A program made the translations under genes and the position numbers. A stretch of DNA of 53,245 nucleotides from Caldifarciminota bacterium. Lineage in GTDB: Bacteria > Hydrothermota > Hydrothermia > Hydrothermales > JAJRUZ01. The stretch lies in NCBI GenBank assembly GCA_024277525.1, contig JAJRUZ010000004.1, positions 1 to 53,245 of the forward strand, given 5' to 3'. Each line of letters begins with the position of its first letter. Position 1 is the first letter of the stretch. Positions 19,937-28,584 of this stretch are shown piece by piece. Under the pieces are notes generated by a model. The model had not been told where the DNA came from. It saw nothing but the letters and a program-made list of their open reading frames with translations, and ran no database searches.

Positions 19937-21172
19937 ATGAAAAGAATTAATTTTAAAATATATGAAGAAGAGCTTAATAACGGGTTTAAAATTATTTTTA
20001 TACCGATGGACAGAAAGGTGGTTACGGTTCACATTCTGTATAAAGTCGGGTCAAGAAATGAAATAGAAGGAAAAAGGGGAATTTCTCATCTACTGGAACA
20101 TATGATGTTTAAAGGAACAAAAAAATTAAAACCTGAAGAATATTCCGGAATAGTCCAAAAGATGGGAGGGGTGGATAACGCTTTTACAACCGAAGATTTT
20201 ACACTCTATTATTCCACGATTCCCAGCGAAAACCTCTTTAAAATTCTTGAAATGGAGGCAGATAGAATGGTTAATTGTGTTTTTAATGAGTTTGAATCAG
20301 AAAAGAAAGTAATAATTGAGGAAAGAAAGGAAAGAACAGAAAATTCTCCTTTCGGAAGATTTTGGGAAAACCTTTCACTCCTTTCATATACCCTTCACCC
20401 TTACAGATATCCTGTTATCGGCTTTGAAAAAGACCTTTTGAACATAAAGAAAAAAGATATAAAAGATTGGTACAAAAAATATTACACTCCTTCCAATTCT
20501 TTTATGGTGATAAGCGGAGGTTTCGATAGGGACAAGACCTTTGAAAAAATAAAGGAAGTCTTCGGAAAAATAAATAAAAAAGGGGAGAAAATTAATGAGC
20601 ATTTCTATGAACCCGAACAGGAAGGAGAAAGAAGGATGATTATAAAAGAAAACGGATTTTTAAAAATTCTCGGTATCACCTTCCAGATACCTTCCTTTTC
20701 GGATAAGGAATTTTTACCTTTAAGTATGATTTCAAACATCTTAGGAGGTTCGGAGAGTTCACGTCTTAACAAAAGACTTGTCCTGGAAATGAATCTGTGC
20801 AATCAGGTAGGCATTTATTGTGAAGAAAAAATGGACAAGGGGCTTTTCATATTTTATGCACTTTTAAACAAAGATGCAGAATTTGAAAAGGTTATAGAAA
20901 TTTTCTGGAACGAAATGCAAAGTATTAAAAAGGGAGAAATAAAAAAGGACGAAATGGAAAGAGTAAAAAATATGCTTTATTCTTCTTTTCTTTACCGTAT
21001 GCAAAGCACTCAGGGAAGAGCTTTTTTAATTTCCCATTTTGAATTGCACGGTGATTGTAAAAGGGTCTTTAAATATCTTGAAGAAATTGATAGAATAAAA
21101 CCGGATGATTTGGTTGAAGCAACCGAAAAATATTTGAAAAAAGAAAGGTCAAATACCCTGATATTATGCTGA
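19937..21172 (+). CDS. M16 zinc peptidase, catalytic subunit
   Basis: Peptidase of the M16 (pitrilysin/MPP) family, 411 residues, the catalytic-type member of a pair. The inverted zinc motif HLLEH (in GISHLLEHMMFKGTKK, about residue 51) is present, with the distal glutamate in the VIIEERKE region (about residue 121). Such pairs degrade peptides or process presequences, usually in the periplasm or cytoplasm; no signal peptide is seen here. No Shine-Dalgarno sequence lies before the ATG. The 3' end overlaps the second M16 gene by 7 nt, and the two products probably form a heterodimer. Confidence 0.9.
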   Translation: MKRINFKIYEEELNNGFKIIFIPMDRKVVTVHILYKVGSRNEIEGKRGISHLLEHMMFKGTKKLKPEEYSGIVQKMGGVDNAFTTEDFTLYYSTIPSENLFKILEMEADRMVNCVFNEFESEKKVIIEERKERTENSPFGRFWENLSLLSYTLHPYRYPVIGFEKDLLNIKKKDIKDWYKKYYTPSNSFMVISGGFDRDKTFEKIKEVFGKINKKGEKINEHFYEPEQEGERRMIIKENGFLKILGITFQIPSFSDKEFLPLSMISNILGGSESSRLNKRLVLEMNLCNQVGIYCEEKMDKGLFIFYALLNKDAEFEKVIEIFWNEMQSIKKGEIKKDEMERVKNMLYSSFLYRMQSTQGRAFLISHFELHGDCKRVFKYLEEIDRIKPDDLVEATEKYLKKERSNTLILC

Positions 21173-22467
21173 AAAAAAATTTGAAAGAATTTGAACTTGA
21201 GAACGGAATTAAAGTTATTTATTATCAAAGAAAGGAATTACCGCTTTTTTCTTTTGCAATCGGATTTGATACCGGACAATATGAAGACCCTGAGGGAAAA
21301 GAGGGACTTTTTAATTTAACAATCAGTTTAATTGATAAAGGAACCAAAAAATTTGACGTTTTCAAAATAAGTGAATTCTTTGATTCATACGGTGCAAGAT
21401 TTGATATTACTCCCTCAAAAAATTTCTTAACCGTAAGTGTATTATGCAGAGAGGATTTTTCTGAAAAAATTGTTAATTTTTTATTTCATATTCTCACAGA
21501 GCCTGCATTTAAAGAAGAAGAAATTTTAAAAGAAAAGATGCGCATAATAACTGAAATTTTGCAAGAAAGGGAAGAACCCGAAATTCTTGTTTCAAAAAAA
21601 TTTTATGAGGTGCTTTATGAAAATACCCCTCTTTCTCATCCAATAGAAGGTTATGAAGAAACAATAAGAAAAATTGAAAAAAAAGATATTGAGAATTTTT
21701 ATTTCGAAAAAATATTAAAAAAGAACATATATATTTCGGCGACTACTTCCTTAGACTTTGATAAGTTCAAAAGAATTCTAAAAAACACATTCGCAAGACT
21801 TGATAAGAGAAGAAAGGATAAGAGAAATTTCAGTTACCCCTTAAAAATATCAAAGAAAATTCTTATACTCAGAGATAAGGTAAATCAGGTATTTGTGAGA
21901 TTGGGACATTTCTCACTTTTGAGAAGAGATAAGAATTACAGTAAACTCCTGCTTTTAAACTATATACTCGGCGGAGGGGCATTTGCTTCGAGGCTTTACA
22001 AAAAGATAAGAAATGAAAAAGGGCTTGTTTATTCCGTTTATTCAAAGTTTTATCCTCTTGACCCTTTCAAAGGACCCTTTATATATGCTTTTCAAACAGG
22101 CAGTAACAATTTCCCTCTTGCATTAAAGATTCTTCTTGAGGAAATAAAAAAGTTTAAAGAAAAGGGCCCTTTAAAAGCCGAAATTGAAGACGCAAAGGGA
22201 TTTTTCAAAGGCTCAATACCCAGGGATACAGAGACATATAATCAGTTAACAGGTATGTTTCTTTCAAGTTTAAAATATGGTATTTCTCCTTTTTTCATGT
22301 ATGATACATTGAATGAAATGATGAAAATTGATTTAAAAAGTGCAAGAGAGTTTTCGAACAGTTTCTTTGACCATAAAAATATCTGCGGAACAATACTTCT
22401 TCCTGAAAAATACAATATCGGATTTTTAAAAGAAATATTTCCGAATCATATCATTTGTAACGAATAA
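21166..22467 (+). CDS. M16 peptidase-like, non-catalytic subunit
   Basis: Second M16-family protein (433 residues). The HxxEH zinc motif is replaced (the matching region reads EGLFNLTISLIDKG), so it should be catalytically inactive. The R/Y-pair region typical of the partner subunit is kept: KKIRNEKGLVYSVYSKF (about residue 285). This division of labour matches bacterial M16B heterodimers, in which the second subunit binds substrate. The ATG at 21166 overlaps the end of the first M16 gene by 7 nt. No signal peptide is visible. Confidence 0.9.
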   Translation: MLKKNLKEFELENGIKVIYYQRKELPLFSFAIGFDTGQYEDPEGKEGLFNLTISLIDKGTKKFDVFKISEFFDSYGARFDITPSKNFLTVSVLCREDFSEKIVNFLFHILTEPAFKEEEILKEKMRIITEILQEREEPEILVSKKFYEVLYENTPLSHPIEGYEETIRKIEKKDIENFYFEKILKKNIYISATTSLDFDKFKRILKNTFARLDKRRKDKRNFSYPLKISKKILILRDKVNQVFVRLGHFSLLRRDKNYSKLLLLNYILGGGAFASRLYKKIRNEKGLVYSVYSKFYPLDPFKGPFIYAFQTGSNNFPLALKILLEEIKKFKEKGPLKAEIEDAKGFFKGSIPRDTETYNQLTGMFLSSLKYGISPFFMYDTLNEMMKIDLKSAREFSNSFFDHKNICGTILLPEKYNIGFLKEIFPNHIICNE

Positions 22468-22490
22468 TAAAAAAATTTCGTTTTAATGAT

Positions 22491-22985
22491 ATGGAATGTG
22501 AAAAAATTAAAGACCTGATGATTAAAAAAATGGAAGAAGTAAAGAAAAATAAAGAAATTGTGCTTCATTTAAAAGAATGTAAGGGGTGTTCGGATTTTTT
22601 TAATTATCTTTTGTATTTAAATCGTCTGATGAGTGAAATTCCTGTTTTTGAGCCGAATGAACATGTGTTTAAGAGAATTAAGAATAAAATTGTTTGGAAT
22701 AAGATATTAAGCATTTTCACCGTGCTTTATTTTTTATCCGTTGTCCCGGTTTTGTATTTAATAATTATATTTATTTCAAGATTCGGTATTTTTTACAAAA
22801 TATCCGAATTGTTTGTTTTTATTTTTAAATTTAAATTAATTTTTCCTTTGATTATAAAATTCGGGATTGCTATATTGATTCCCCTTTTGTTAAATATTTT
22901 CACTACAGCAATTTTGATTTTTGTTATTAAAAAGTTTATTTTTAAAAAAGGTTCAATTCCTTTATTAAAAGCAAACGGTGTCTGA
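22491..22985 (+). CDS. zinc-finger (anti-sigma-like) membrane protein
   Basis: Protein of 164 residues with an N-terminal Cys at position 3 and H26-x3-C30-x2-C33, the HCCC-type zinc site of anti-sigma factors (ZAS/zf-HC2). Hydrophobic helices follow at about 75-100 and 115-150. In related phyla such proteins restrain an ECF sigma factor, but no sigma gene is adjacent here, so its partner is unknown. The coding 3' end contains a candidate promoter and the T-loop-like motif for the next gene, and it overlaps that gene slightly if GTG 22978 is used. Confidence 0.68.
   Translation: MECEKIKDLMIKKMEEVKKNKEIVLHLKECKGCSDFFNYLLYLNRLMSEIPVFEPNEHVFKRIKNKIVWNKILSIFTVLYFLSVVPVLYLIIIFISRFGIFYKISELFVFIFKFKLIFPLIIKFGIAILIPLLLNIFTTAILIFVIKKFIFKKGSIPLLKANGV
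22914..22942 (+). promoter_or_regulatory. candidate promoter inside zinc-finger gene
   Basis: TTGATT (22914-22919), 17 nt, TATTTT (22937-22942), inside the upstream coding region and 8 nt before a T-loop-like motif. The AT-rich surroundings make chance matches likely. Confidence 0.3.
22950..22960 (+). promoter_or_regulatory. T-loop-mimic motif before bactofilin-like gene
   Basis: GGTTCAATTCC with flanks gives a 5-bp AAAGG/CCTTT stem around TTCAATT. It lies within the last codons of the zinc-finger gene, 26 nt before ATG 22987 (17 nt before GTG 22978). No Shine-Dalgarno sequence is seen for the downstream gene. Confidence 0.45.
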
Positions 22986-22986
22986 T

Positions 22987-24033
22987 ATGAATATTTTAAT
23001 TTTTTTGATTTTTACCTTAAGTTCGAATAATCCTGTGGTTAAAGAAAATAACACTGTCATAATTGAAAAAAGTGACACTTTAAAAGGAGACCTTGCAGTT
23101 GTGGGTAAGGATTTAAAAATTTACGGTGGTGTAAGGGGAGATGTGGCTGTTGTTGCAGGAAATGTGGAAATTTCGGGGTTTGTCAGTGGAGACCTGGCTG
23201 TTGTAGGAGGAAATCTCTTTTTATTAAAAGGAAGTCTGATAAAAGGAGATGTTGCTGTCGTTGCAGGAAAGATTAAGAAGTCAGAAGGAAGCAAAGTAAA
23301 AGGTGAATTAACAGAGGTAAGGCTCGGTCCCTTTGATCCTGTTTTCAGACTTTTAAAATTTTTGGGTCCATCGGTTAAATGGAGTTCTCCATCAGAAGAA
23401 AAAGAAGAAAGTGTAAAAATAGATACTCTTAAGAAAGAAGAAAAAAAAGAGGAAATAGAAAAAGAGGAAGAGGAAACTGAGGAAGAAAGTATTTCAGCGG
23501 TTTCAAGATTTTTTCAATCATTTATAAATTCCTTTATTCCATTTATTTTGATTTTCATTTTTATATTAATTGTAAATATTGCCTTTCCCGGAACAAGTGA
23601 AAATATGAAAAAGGAATTAAAGGAAAATGTTTGGCAAACACTGGGTATAGGCATTCTTATTCAGATTTTATATTTACCGGTGATTTTTGTTTTGGTGGTT
23701 TCGATTCTCGGAATTCCTCTTGCAATTTTTATCATTCTTTCAACCCCATTGCTTCTTATTTACGGCTCTGCACCTGTGTTTAATATCATAGGGGAATTTA
23801 TTTCAGAAAAATTAAAAATTAAGGCAAAAAATAAAATTCTCTACCCCTTCATAAGTTCCCTTTTACTTTTTGTTTTGCTTTTTATTTTTAATCTGCTCAC
23901 TGAATTTGAATTTTATGCAAGTTTTTATTTCAAACCCCTTTTTATGTGTTTCACTTTTATGTATGTTTATCTTATATTTACCTTTGCTCTCGGGGTTTTA
24001 TTTACTTCAAGACTCGGGATTAAGACTTCCTGA
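22987..24033 (+). CDS. bactofilin-like repeats fused to membrane domain
   Basis: Protein of 348 residues. A short signal-like start is followed by polymer-forming repeats of the bactofilin type (about residues 35-100: LKGDLAVVGKDLKIYGG, VRGDVAVVAGNVEISG, VSGDLAVVGGNLFLL, IKGDVAVVAGKI). Then come an acidic/basic low-complexity linker (about 125-170) and four or more hydrophobic helices (about 180-345). The architecture resembles membrane proteins that often follow zf-HC2 anti-sigma genes. GTG 22978 is an alternative start; I prefer ATG 22987 because it starts right at the signal segment. A mechanical or envelope-stress role is only inferred. Confidence 0.7.
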   Translation: MNILIFLIFTLSSNNPVVKENNTVIIEKSDTLKGDLAVVGKDLKIYGGVRGDVAVVAGNVEISGFVSGDLAVVGGNLFLLKGSLIKGDVAVVAGKIKKSEGSKVKGELTEVRLGPFDPVFRLLKFLGPSVKWSSPSEEKEESVKIDTLKKEEKKEEIEKEEEETEEESISAVSRFFQSFINSFIPFILIFIFILIVNIAFPGTSENMKKELKENVWQTLGIGILIQILYLPVIFVLVVSILGIPLAIFIILSTPLLLIYGSAPVFNIIGEFISEKLKIKAKNKILYPFISSLLLFVLLFIFNLLTEFEFYASFYFKPLFMCFTFMYVYLIFTFALGVLFTSRLGIKTS

Positions 24034-24120
24034 AATTATCATTGGAAATGAAAATACATGCAGGGTTAAGTTAAAAAGAATAATATAAAAATTGAGGAAG
24101 ATTTATTCCGAGGATTTTAT
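24034..24120. other. intergenic AT-rich spacer before glnA promoter
   Basis: No gene is supported here; short frames are shadows. The only signals found are those of the glnA leader, just downstream. Confidence 0.4.
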
Positions 24121-24150
24121 TTGATTTAACTTATTTTGGGTTCTTATCAT
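24121..24150 (+). promoter_or_regulatory. candidate glnA promoter
   Basis: TTGATT (24121-24126), 18-nt spacer, TATCAT (24145-24150). It would start transcription near 24157, 8 nt before the T-loop-like hairpin. Confidence 0.5.
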
Positions 24151-24164
24151 TAATTTTTTAAAAA

Positions 24165-24175
24165 GGTTCAACTCC
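24165..24175 (+). promoter_or_regulatory. T-loop-mimic leader hairpin before glnA
   Basis: GGTTCAACTCC with flanks forms a 4-bp AAGG/CCTT stem around TTCAACT. It ends 23 nt before the glnA ATG. The interval is A/T only with no Shine-Dalgarno sequence. Confidence 0.52.
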
Positions 24176-24198
24176 TTAAACATTTAAAAATTTAAAAA

Positions 24199-25512
24199 AT
24201 GCAGGAGATAATAAAAGAAATTGATGATAGAAAAATTGAAGTCGTGAGGTTATGGTTTACGGATATATTGGGAAGGATAAAGGGATTCAACATATCCCGT
24301 GAAGAACTTCAGAGGGCTCTTGAAGAGGGAATAGGGTTTGACGGGTCTTCAATAGAGGGATTTGTCAGGATCGAAGAGTCCGATTTAATTGCGAAGCCTG
24401 ACATGAACTCCTATTTCTTTTTGCCCGAGGATTTCGGTGGTGCACCCTCCGTTGTTTTCATATGTGATGTAGCGTATCCGGATGGAACCCCTTATGAATC
24501 ATGTCCGAGGCAGGTTTTAAGAAGGAATCTTGAGTATGCGAAAAAGCAAGGTTTTGATTTTTATGTCGGGCCCGAGCTTGAGTATTTTTATTTTAAATCG
24601 GATGAAGGGACGGAGATACTTGATAAAGGTGGATATTTTGATATAATTCCGATTGAAGAAGGAGTAAAAGCAAGGAAAGAGACAATGTTAACATTTAAAA
24701 AGATGGGAATTGAAATCGAGGCAACCCATCATGAGGTTGCATACTCTCAGCATGAGATAGACTTCAGGTATCAGAATGCTTTAAGAATGGCAGATATTCT
24801 CCAAATTGCGAAGGTTTTGATAAAGCATATTGCAAGAAAGCATGGAATTTATGCAACATTTATGCCCAAGCCTGTATTCGGAATAAACGGAAGCGGTCTT
24901 CATTGTCATGTATCTCTTTTCAGGGGTGAAGAGAATGCATTTTATTCAAAAGACGATGAGTTTAATCTTTCCGATATTGCAAAAGGGTTTATAGCAGGTC
25001 TATTAAAGCATGCAAGGGAAATAACAGCAGTTACAAATCAATGGGTAAATTCATATAAAAGACTTGTTGTGGGGTATGAGGCACCGGTTTATCTCTCTTG
25101 GGGCAGGAGAAACAGGTCAGCACTTGTCAGGGTTCCTGCTTTTAAGCCTTATAAGCCGAAATCTTGCAGAATTGAATACAGGGCACCCGACCCTGCGTGT
25201 AATCCTTACCTTGCTTTCAGTTGTATTTTAAGAGCAGGATTAAAAGGAGTTGAGGGAAAGTATCCTTTAAGAGAGCCGATAGAAGAAGACATATATGCGA
25301 TGCCTGAAGAGGTAAAGGAAAAATACGGAATAGATGCCCTGCCCGATTCCCTTTATTCTGCAATCCTTTTAATGGAAAAAAGTGAAGTTGTAAAGGAAGC
25401 TCTGGGAGAAGAAGTATTTCAAAAGTTCATAAGAAATAAGAAAAAAGAATGGGAGGAATACAGAATAAGAGTAACCGATTATGAATTAAAAAATTATTTA
25501 CCCGTTTTATAA
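24199..25512 (+). CDS. glnA: glutamine synthetase type I
   Basis: GSI enzyme making glutamine from glutamate, ammonia and ATP; a dodecamer in the cytoplasm. Motifs: FDGSSIEGF near residue 48, GPELEYF near 120, the ATP/Glu-site KPVFGINGSGLHCHVSLF near 225, and NRSALVRVP with CRIEYRAPDPACNPYLAFS near 312-340. At 437 residues and without the inserts and NLYDLP adenylylation loop of GSI-beta, it belongs to the GSI-alpha type, controlled by feedback or protein binding rather than adenylylation. The gene starts without a Shine-Dalgarno sequence but with a T-loop-like hairpin 23 nt upstream. No ammonium transporter or PII gene is adjacent. Confidence 0.96.
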   Translation: MQEIIKEIDDRKIEVVRLWFTDILGRIKGFNISREELQRALEEGIGFDGSSIEGFVRIEESDLIAKPDMNSYFFLPEDFGGAPSVVFICDVAYPDGTPYESCPRQVLRRNLEYAKKQGFDFYVGPELEYFYFKSDEGTEILDKGGYFDIIPIEEGVKARKETMLTFKKMGIEIEATHHEVAYSQHEIDFRYQNALRMADILQIAKVLIKHIARKHGIYATFMPKPVFGINGSGLHCHVSLFRGEENAFYSKDDEFNLSDIAKGFIAGLLKHAREITAVTNQWVNSYKRLVVGYEAPVYLSWGRRNRSALVRVPAFKPYKPKSCRIEYRAPDPACNPYLAFSCILRAGLKGVEGKYPLREPIEEDIYAMPEEVKEKYGIDALPDSLYSAILLMEKSEVVKEALGEEVFQKFIRNKKKEWEEYRIRVTDYELKNYLPVL

Positions 25513-25625
25513 AAAAAGAAGGGCATTCAAATCAGAATTGTGCAGTTTTGAAACCAGTTTTAATTAACATAGTACATTTTGCAGTTATAAAAGCTTTACA
25601 ACTTACTTTAGGTCGGTTCATGTTC

Positions 25626-26771
25626 TTACGATGAATGAGCTGCTTTTCTTTCAAATTTGCCCAAGGTTAATACAAAAAAAATTAAGAAAAAAGAAGGCAA
25701 TAAAATCCATAAGGATCTCTCATACCACCATTTCACAGTAAAGTTCTCTTTACCGAAGCCGAAAGGATAAAGAATGGAAAAGGTTATAAAAAAACTGACC
25801 TGAGACCATAAATAAATTGACATGATTCTGAAATTGAAAAGAATCGTTAACATCCAAGGAATTTCTTTTTTTAACCATTTTGTTAAGGCGTTTCTTAATA
25901 ACATAATCAAACCTACCTGCCATAAGGTTAAAAAAACAATGCATACCGTTGGAGGACTCATGTTGGAAATTTCATCAAAACCCGTTCCAACCATACTCTT
26001 AGGATAAATTCCGATATTTGTCAAGATAAGAAGACCTCCCAAGCCTGCAAATGTTAGAAAAAAATGAACTCTTTTAGGAGCATTTACAAGTGAACCATCT
26101 TTATAAAAAAAACCCAGCTGATGCGCAAAAATCCAGATTAAGAAAAAATTTGCCCATCCGATTCCGGGAATTTTTACTCCGAATCTCAATAAATCGGTAA
26201 AGGCAATAAGGGTTATAAGAAATATTATAAATTCAAATCTGTATTTTTTGTGAATTTTGATAAAAAAAGGAGACATTAAGACAATTAAAATGTATATCCC
26301 TAAGAACCATAAAGGTTGTAAAGTATAAATCCACAATTTTTTTAAAATCAAAATATTTTTTGAAAGGGGAATATGTGTCCAGATTCCGATTTTAAAAATA
26401 AGATAACCGCAAAACCATATTATTAAGAATAAAAAAGTAGGTCTGAAAAGTCTGATAAATCTCTTATGAAGGAATTCCGAAACGGATTTGCCCTTTTTAA
26501 TATGAGATTCAAAAGCAGCCATATTTGAGAACCCGCCCACAAAGAAGAAAACGGGCATAACTTGAAAAATCCAGGTAAAAGCCCAGCCGAAAGGAGTAAC
26601 TCCTACAGCATTGAATAGTCTGAATATGTCTTTTTCTGGGTCATATTCTACAATTGCACTTAACCAGTGTCCGATCACAACCGTAAAAATACTGAAGGCT
26701 CTCAAAAAATCAACATATCTATCTCTTGTAGGAGGAGTTTTTTCTATTAATTTTTTTATATCTTTAAGCAA
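25626..26771 (-). CDS. acyltransferase-3 family membrane protein
   Basis: Integral membrane O-acyltransferase of the AT3 family, 381 residues with about ten hydrophobic helices. The family signature is at the start: RYVDFLRAFSIFTVVIGHWL (D-x-LR and catalytic-type GH), and MPVFFFVGGFSN follows near residue 75. These enzymes move acetyl or other acyl groups onto sugars, lipids or peptidoglycan. The substrate is not evident. It lies 17 nt downstream of the small transporter subunit gene on the same strand. The gene is convergent with glnA. Confidence 0.85.
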   Translation of the reverse strand: MLKDIKKLIEKTPPTRDRYVDFLRAFSIFTVVIGHWLSAIVEYDPEKDIFRLFNAVGVTPFGWAFTWIFQVMPVFFFVGGFSNMAAFESHIKKGKSVSEFLHKRFIRLFRPTFLFLIIWFCGYLIFKIGIWTHIPLSKNILILKKLWIYTLQPLWFLGIYILIVLMSPFFIKIHKKYRFEFIIFLITLIAFTDLLRFGVKIPGIGWANFFLIWIFAHQLGFFYKDGSLVNAPKRVHFFLTFAGLGGLLILTNIGIYPKSMVGTGFDEISNMSPPTVCIVFLTLWQVGLIMLLRNALTKWLKKEIPWMLTILFNFRIMSIYLWSQVSFFITFSILYPFGFGKENFTVKWWYERSLWILLPSFFLIFFVLTLGKFERKAAHSS

Positions 26772-26788
26772 GAGTCAATAACCGCGCT

Positions 26789-26896
26789 TTACTCAAATCC
26801 TGTTCCTTTCTCAAGGACTTTTTTCATGCAAAATATAACAAGCCATATTACCGTGCCCCAACCGATAAGCAAAAATATCCATCCTCCGGGATTCAT
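26789..26896 (-). CDS. MetS-like small subunit of NSS transporter
   Basis: A 35-residue protein, too short for routine calling. It begins MNPGGWIFLLIGWGTVIWLV, has one transmembrane helix, and ends in the charged tail KKVLEKGTGFE. This matches the small MetS-type subunit that accompanies MetP sodium:amino-acid transporters and is needed for their function. The ATG overlaps the stop of the transporter gene (ATGA) and AAGGAG lies 8-13 nt upstream within the transporter's last codons. The stop is at 26791-26789. The position and sequence pattern together make the call firm. Confidence 0.85.
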   Translation of the reverse strand: MNPGGWIFLLIGWGTVIWLVIFCMKKVLEKGTGFE

Positions 26897-28431
26897 GTTT
26901 TTTTCTCCTTTTTAAAGGCAAAATATACAAGGATACCTGTAAATACAAAAAATGAAATTAAAAATATTCTTGCAATCCATTTACCGGGTGATGCTTCTTT
27001 TAAAACAGATCCGAAATTCTGAAAAATCCAAGCAGTAAATATTACAATCAAAATTACGGGAGTTACATATTTCAAAATAAAATAAAATATTTTCGGAATT
27101 TTTATATCGGCTCCTTTATTTATCTCTTCCCATGCATTGTCAGGTCCGAAAATCCATATAAAAATTATTGTCTCCATAAGGGCAAATAATGTGATAAAAA
27201 ATGTTCCTACCCAGAAATCAAGTTCATCAAGTGCTCCTTTTATGAAAATTGAGATATGGGCAAATATGAATATAAATATTCCGATCCCTATTGCGGCATG
27301 TTTTCTTTTTATTTTAAATTCATCTTCAAGAAAGGCAATCGCGGGTTGAGTAAGTGCAAGTGAAGAAGTTATACCTGCGAAGAATAAAAGGGCAAACCAT
27401 AAAAATCCGAAAAGAAAACCGAGGGGTAAGAAGGAGAAAATTGCGGGAACAGAAACAAAGGCAAGACTGAAGGCACCCGAGGCTGCAATATTTTTAGCAT
27501 TTGCAAGACCGAAAAAGGCAACCGCAGCAGGTATAGCAATGGAACCACCCAGTACAACTTCTGCAAATTCGTTCAAAGAAGCAGTTGAAAGACCCGAAAG
27601 AGCAATATCATCTTTTTCTCTCAAATAACTTGCATATGTCAAAATTGCTCCCATTCCCACACTGAGGGTAAAAAACATCTGTCCTGCAGCAGCAAGCCAG
27701 ACATTTGGATTTAAAAGAGAGGAAAAATCCGGATTCCATAAAAACCCGAGCCCATCAAGAACCGAAACATTCGGGTCAACGGGTGAACCGAGTGTTAAAA
27801 CTCTTATAACAAGAATTATAGCAAATAAAAACAGGGTGGGCATTGCAAATTTAGCAAATGCTTCTATTCCTCCTGATATTCCCCTTGCAAGAATAAAAAC
27901 ATTTAATCCTAATGTAATAAGGAAAATCAGATAAGCAAATACTGACGGTTTGAGAAAAATATTAGAGCCTGAGTTAAAACCAGCGTAATTGTTTAAAAAG
28001 GAGCCGAATGTATTATTTATTTCCTGAAGTGAAGCCCCTTTGGCAACGGTAGGTAATTTTCCGAATAAGGCATAAAGGGCATATCCAAGTGTCCAGGATT
28101 CAATATAAGTGTAATAAAGGACAATTGCAATAGGACCAGCAAGTCCTATAACTCCGAGGTACTTTGCTAAGGGATTCCTCCAAAGTTTATCAAACATTCC
28201 GGGTGATGTTCCGTGTCCGAATTTTCCTCCGTATCTTCCTATTGCCCATTCGACCCACATTAGAGGTATTCCGAGAAGGAATAGAGAGATAAAGTAAGGT
28301 ATCATGAAAGCACCGCCTCCGTTCTTTGCTGCTTGAACAGGAAATCTCAGGAAATTTCCAAGCCCTACTGCATTACCTGCCATTGCCAAAATTAATCCTA
28401 TCCGTGTTGCCCAGCGTTGCCTTTTATTCAT
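26893..28431 (-). CDS. sodium-dependent NSS-family transporter
   Basis: Neurotransmitter:sodium symporter (SLC6/NSS) homologue, 512 residues, about 12 transmembrane helices. The first helix has the hallmark unwound segment with GNAVGLGNFLRFP and the Na+/substrate site NGGGAFMIPYF. Others are GIPLMWVEWAIGRYGG, LYYTYIESWTLGYALY and FFTLSVGMGAILTYASY. Paired with a MetS-like small subunit, it is most like MetP (methionine/alanine uptake); the exact amino acid is inferred. No ribosome-binding site is clear before the ATG, which follows a T-rich stretch. Confidence 0.92.
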   Translation of the reverse strand: MNKRQRWATRIGLILAMAGNAVGLGNFLRFPVQAAKNGGGAFMIPYFISLFLLGIPLMWVEWAIGRYGGKFGHGTSPGMFDKLWRNPLAKYLGVIGLAGPIAIVLYYTYIESWTLGYALYALFGKLPTVAKGASLQEINNTFGSFLNNYAGFNSGSNIFLKPSVFAYLIFLITLGLNVFILARGISGGIEAFAKFAMPTLFLFAIILVIRVLTLGSPVDPNVSVLDGLGFLWNPDFSSLLNPNVWLAAAGQMFFTLSVGMGAILTYASYLREKDDIALSGLSTASLNEFAEVVLGGSIAIPAAVAFFGLANAKNIAASGAFSLAFVSVPAIFSFLPLGFLFGFLWFALLFFAGITSSLALTQPAIAFLEDEFKIKRKHAAIGIGIFIFIFAHISIFIKGALDELDFWVGTFFITLFALMETIIFIWIFGPDNAWEEINKGADIKIPKIFYFILKYVTPVILIVIFTAWIFQNFGSVLKEASPGKWIARIFLISFFVFTGILVYFAFKKEKKT

Positions 28432-28514
28432 AGGAATAATAATAAGAAAAATTTCAATTTTTTTTCAAAAATTTATTTAATTCTCTTAAAATTTTAACTT
28501 TATGTCAGAAAATT

Positions 28515-28553
28515 CCACCCCCCAACCCCTGTTTCCAGGAGTTTGAGGGGTGG
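28515..28553 (-). terminator. strong GC-rich hairpin after secreted repeat gene
   Basis: CCACCCC and GGGGTGG arms enclose a second CAA/TTG and CTCCTG/CAGGGG stem with a GAAA tetraloop, read on the minus strand. It lies 32 nt after the stop of the gene at 28585-31560. The following minus-strand bases (AATTTTCTG) are a weak U-tract, so it may act as a terminator or an mRNA-stabilising hairpin. The rest of the 153-nt gap shows no gene. Confidence 0.55.
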
Positions 28554-28584
28554 ATTCCTTTATTTCCGGGGTTTCCTGTTCGGC

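Noticed and set aside
25513-25625. Gene or terminator between glnA and the acyltransferase gene
   Set aside because: No reading frame with protein character and no stable hairpin with a T-tract could be seen in this short convergent gap.
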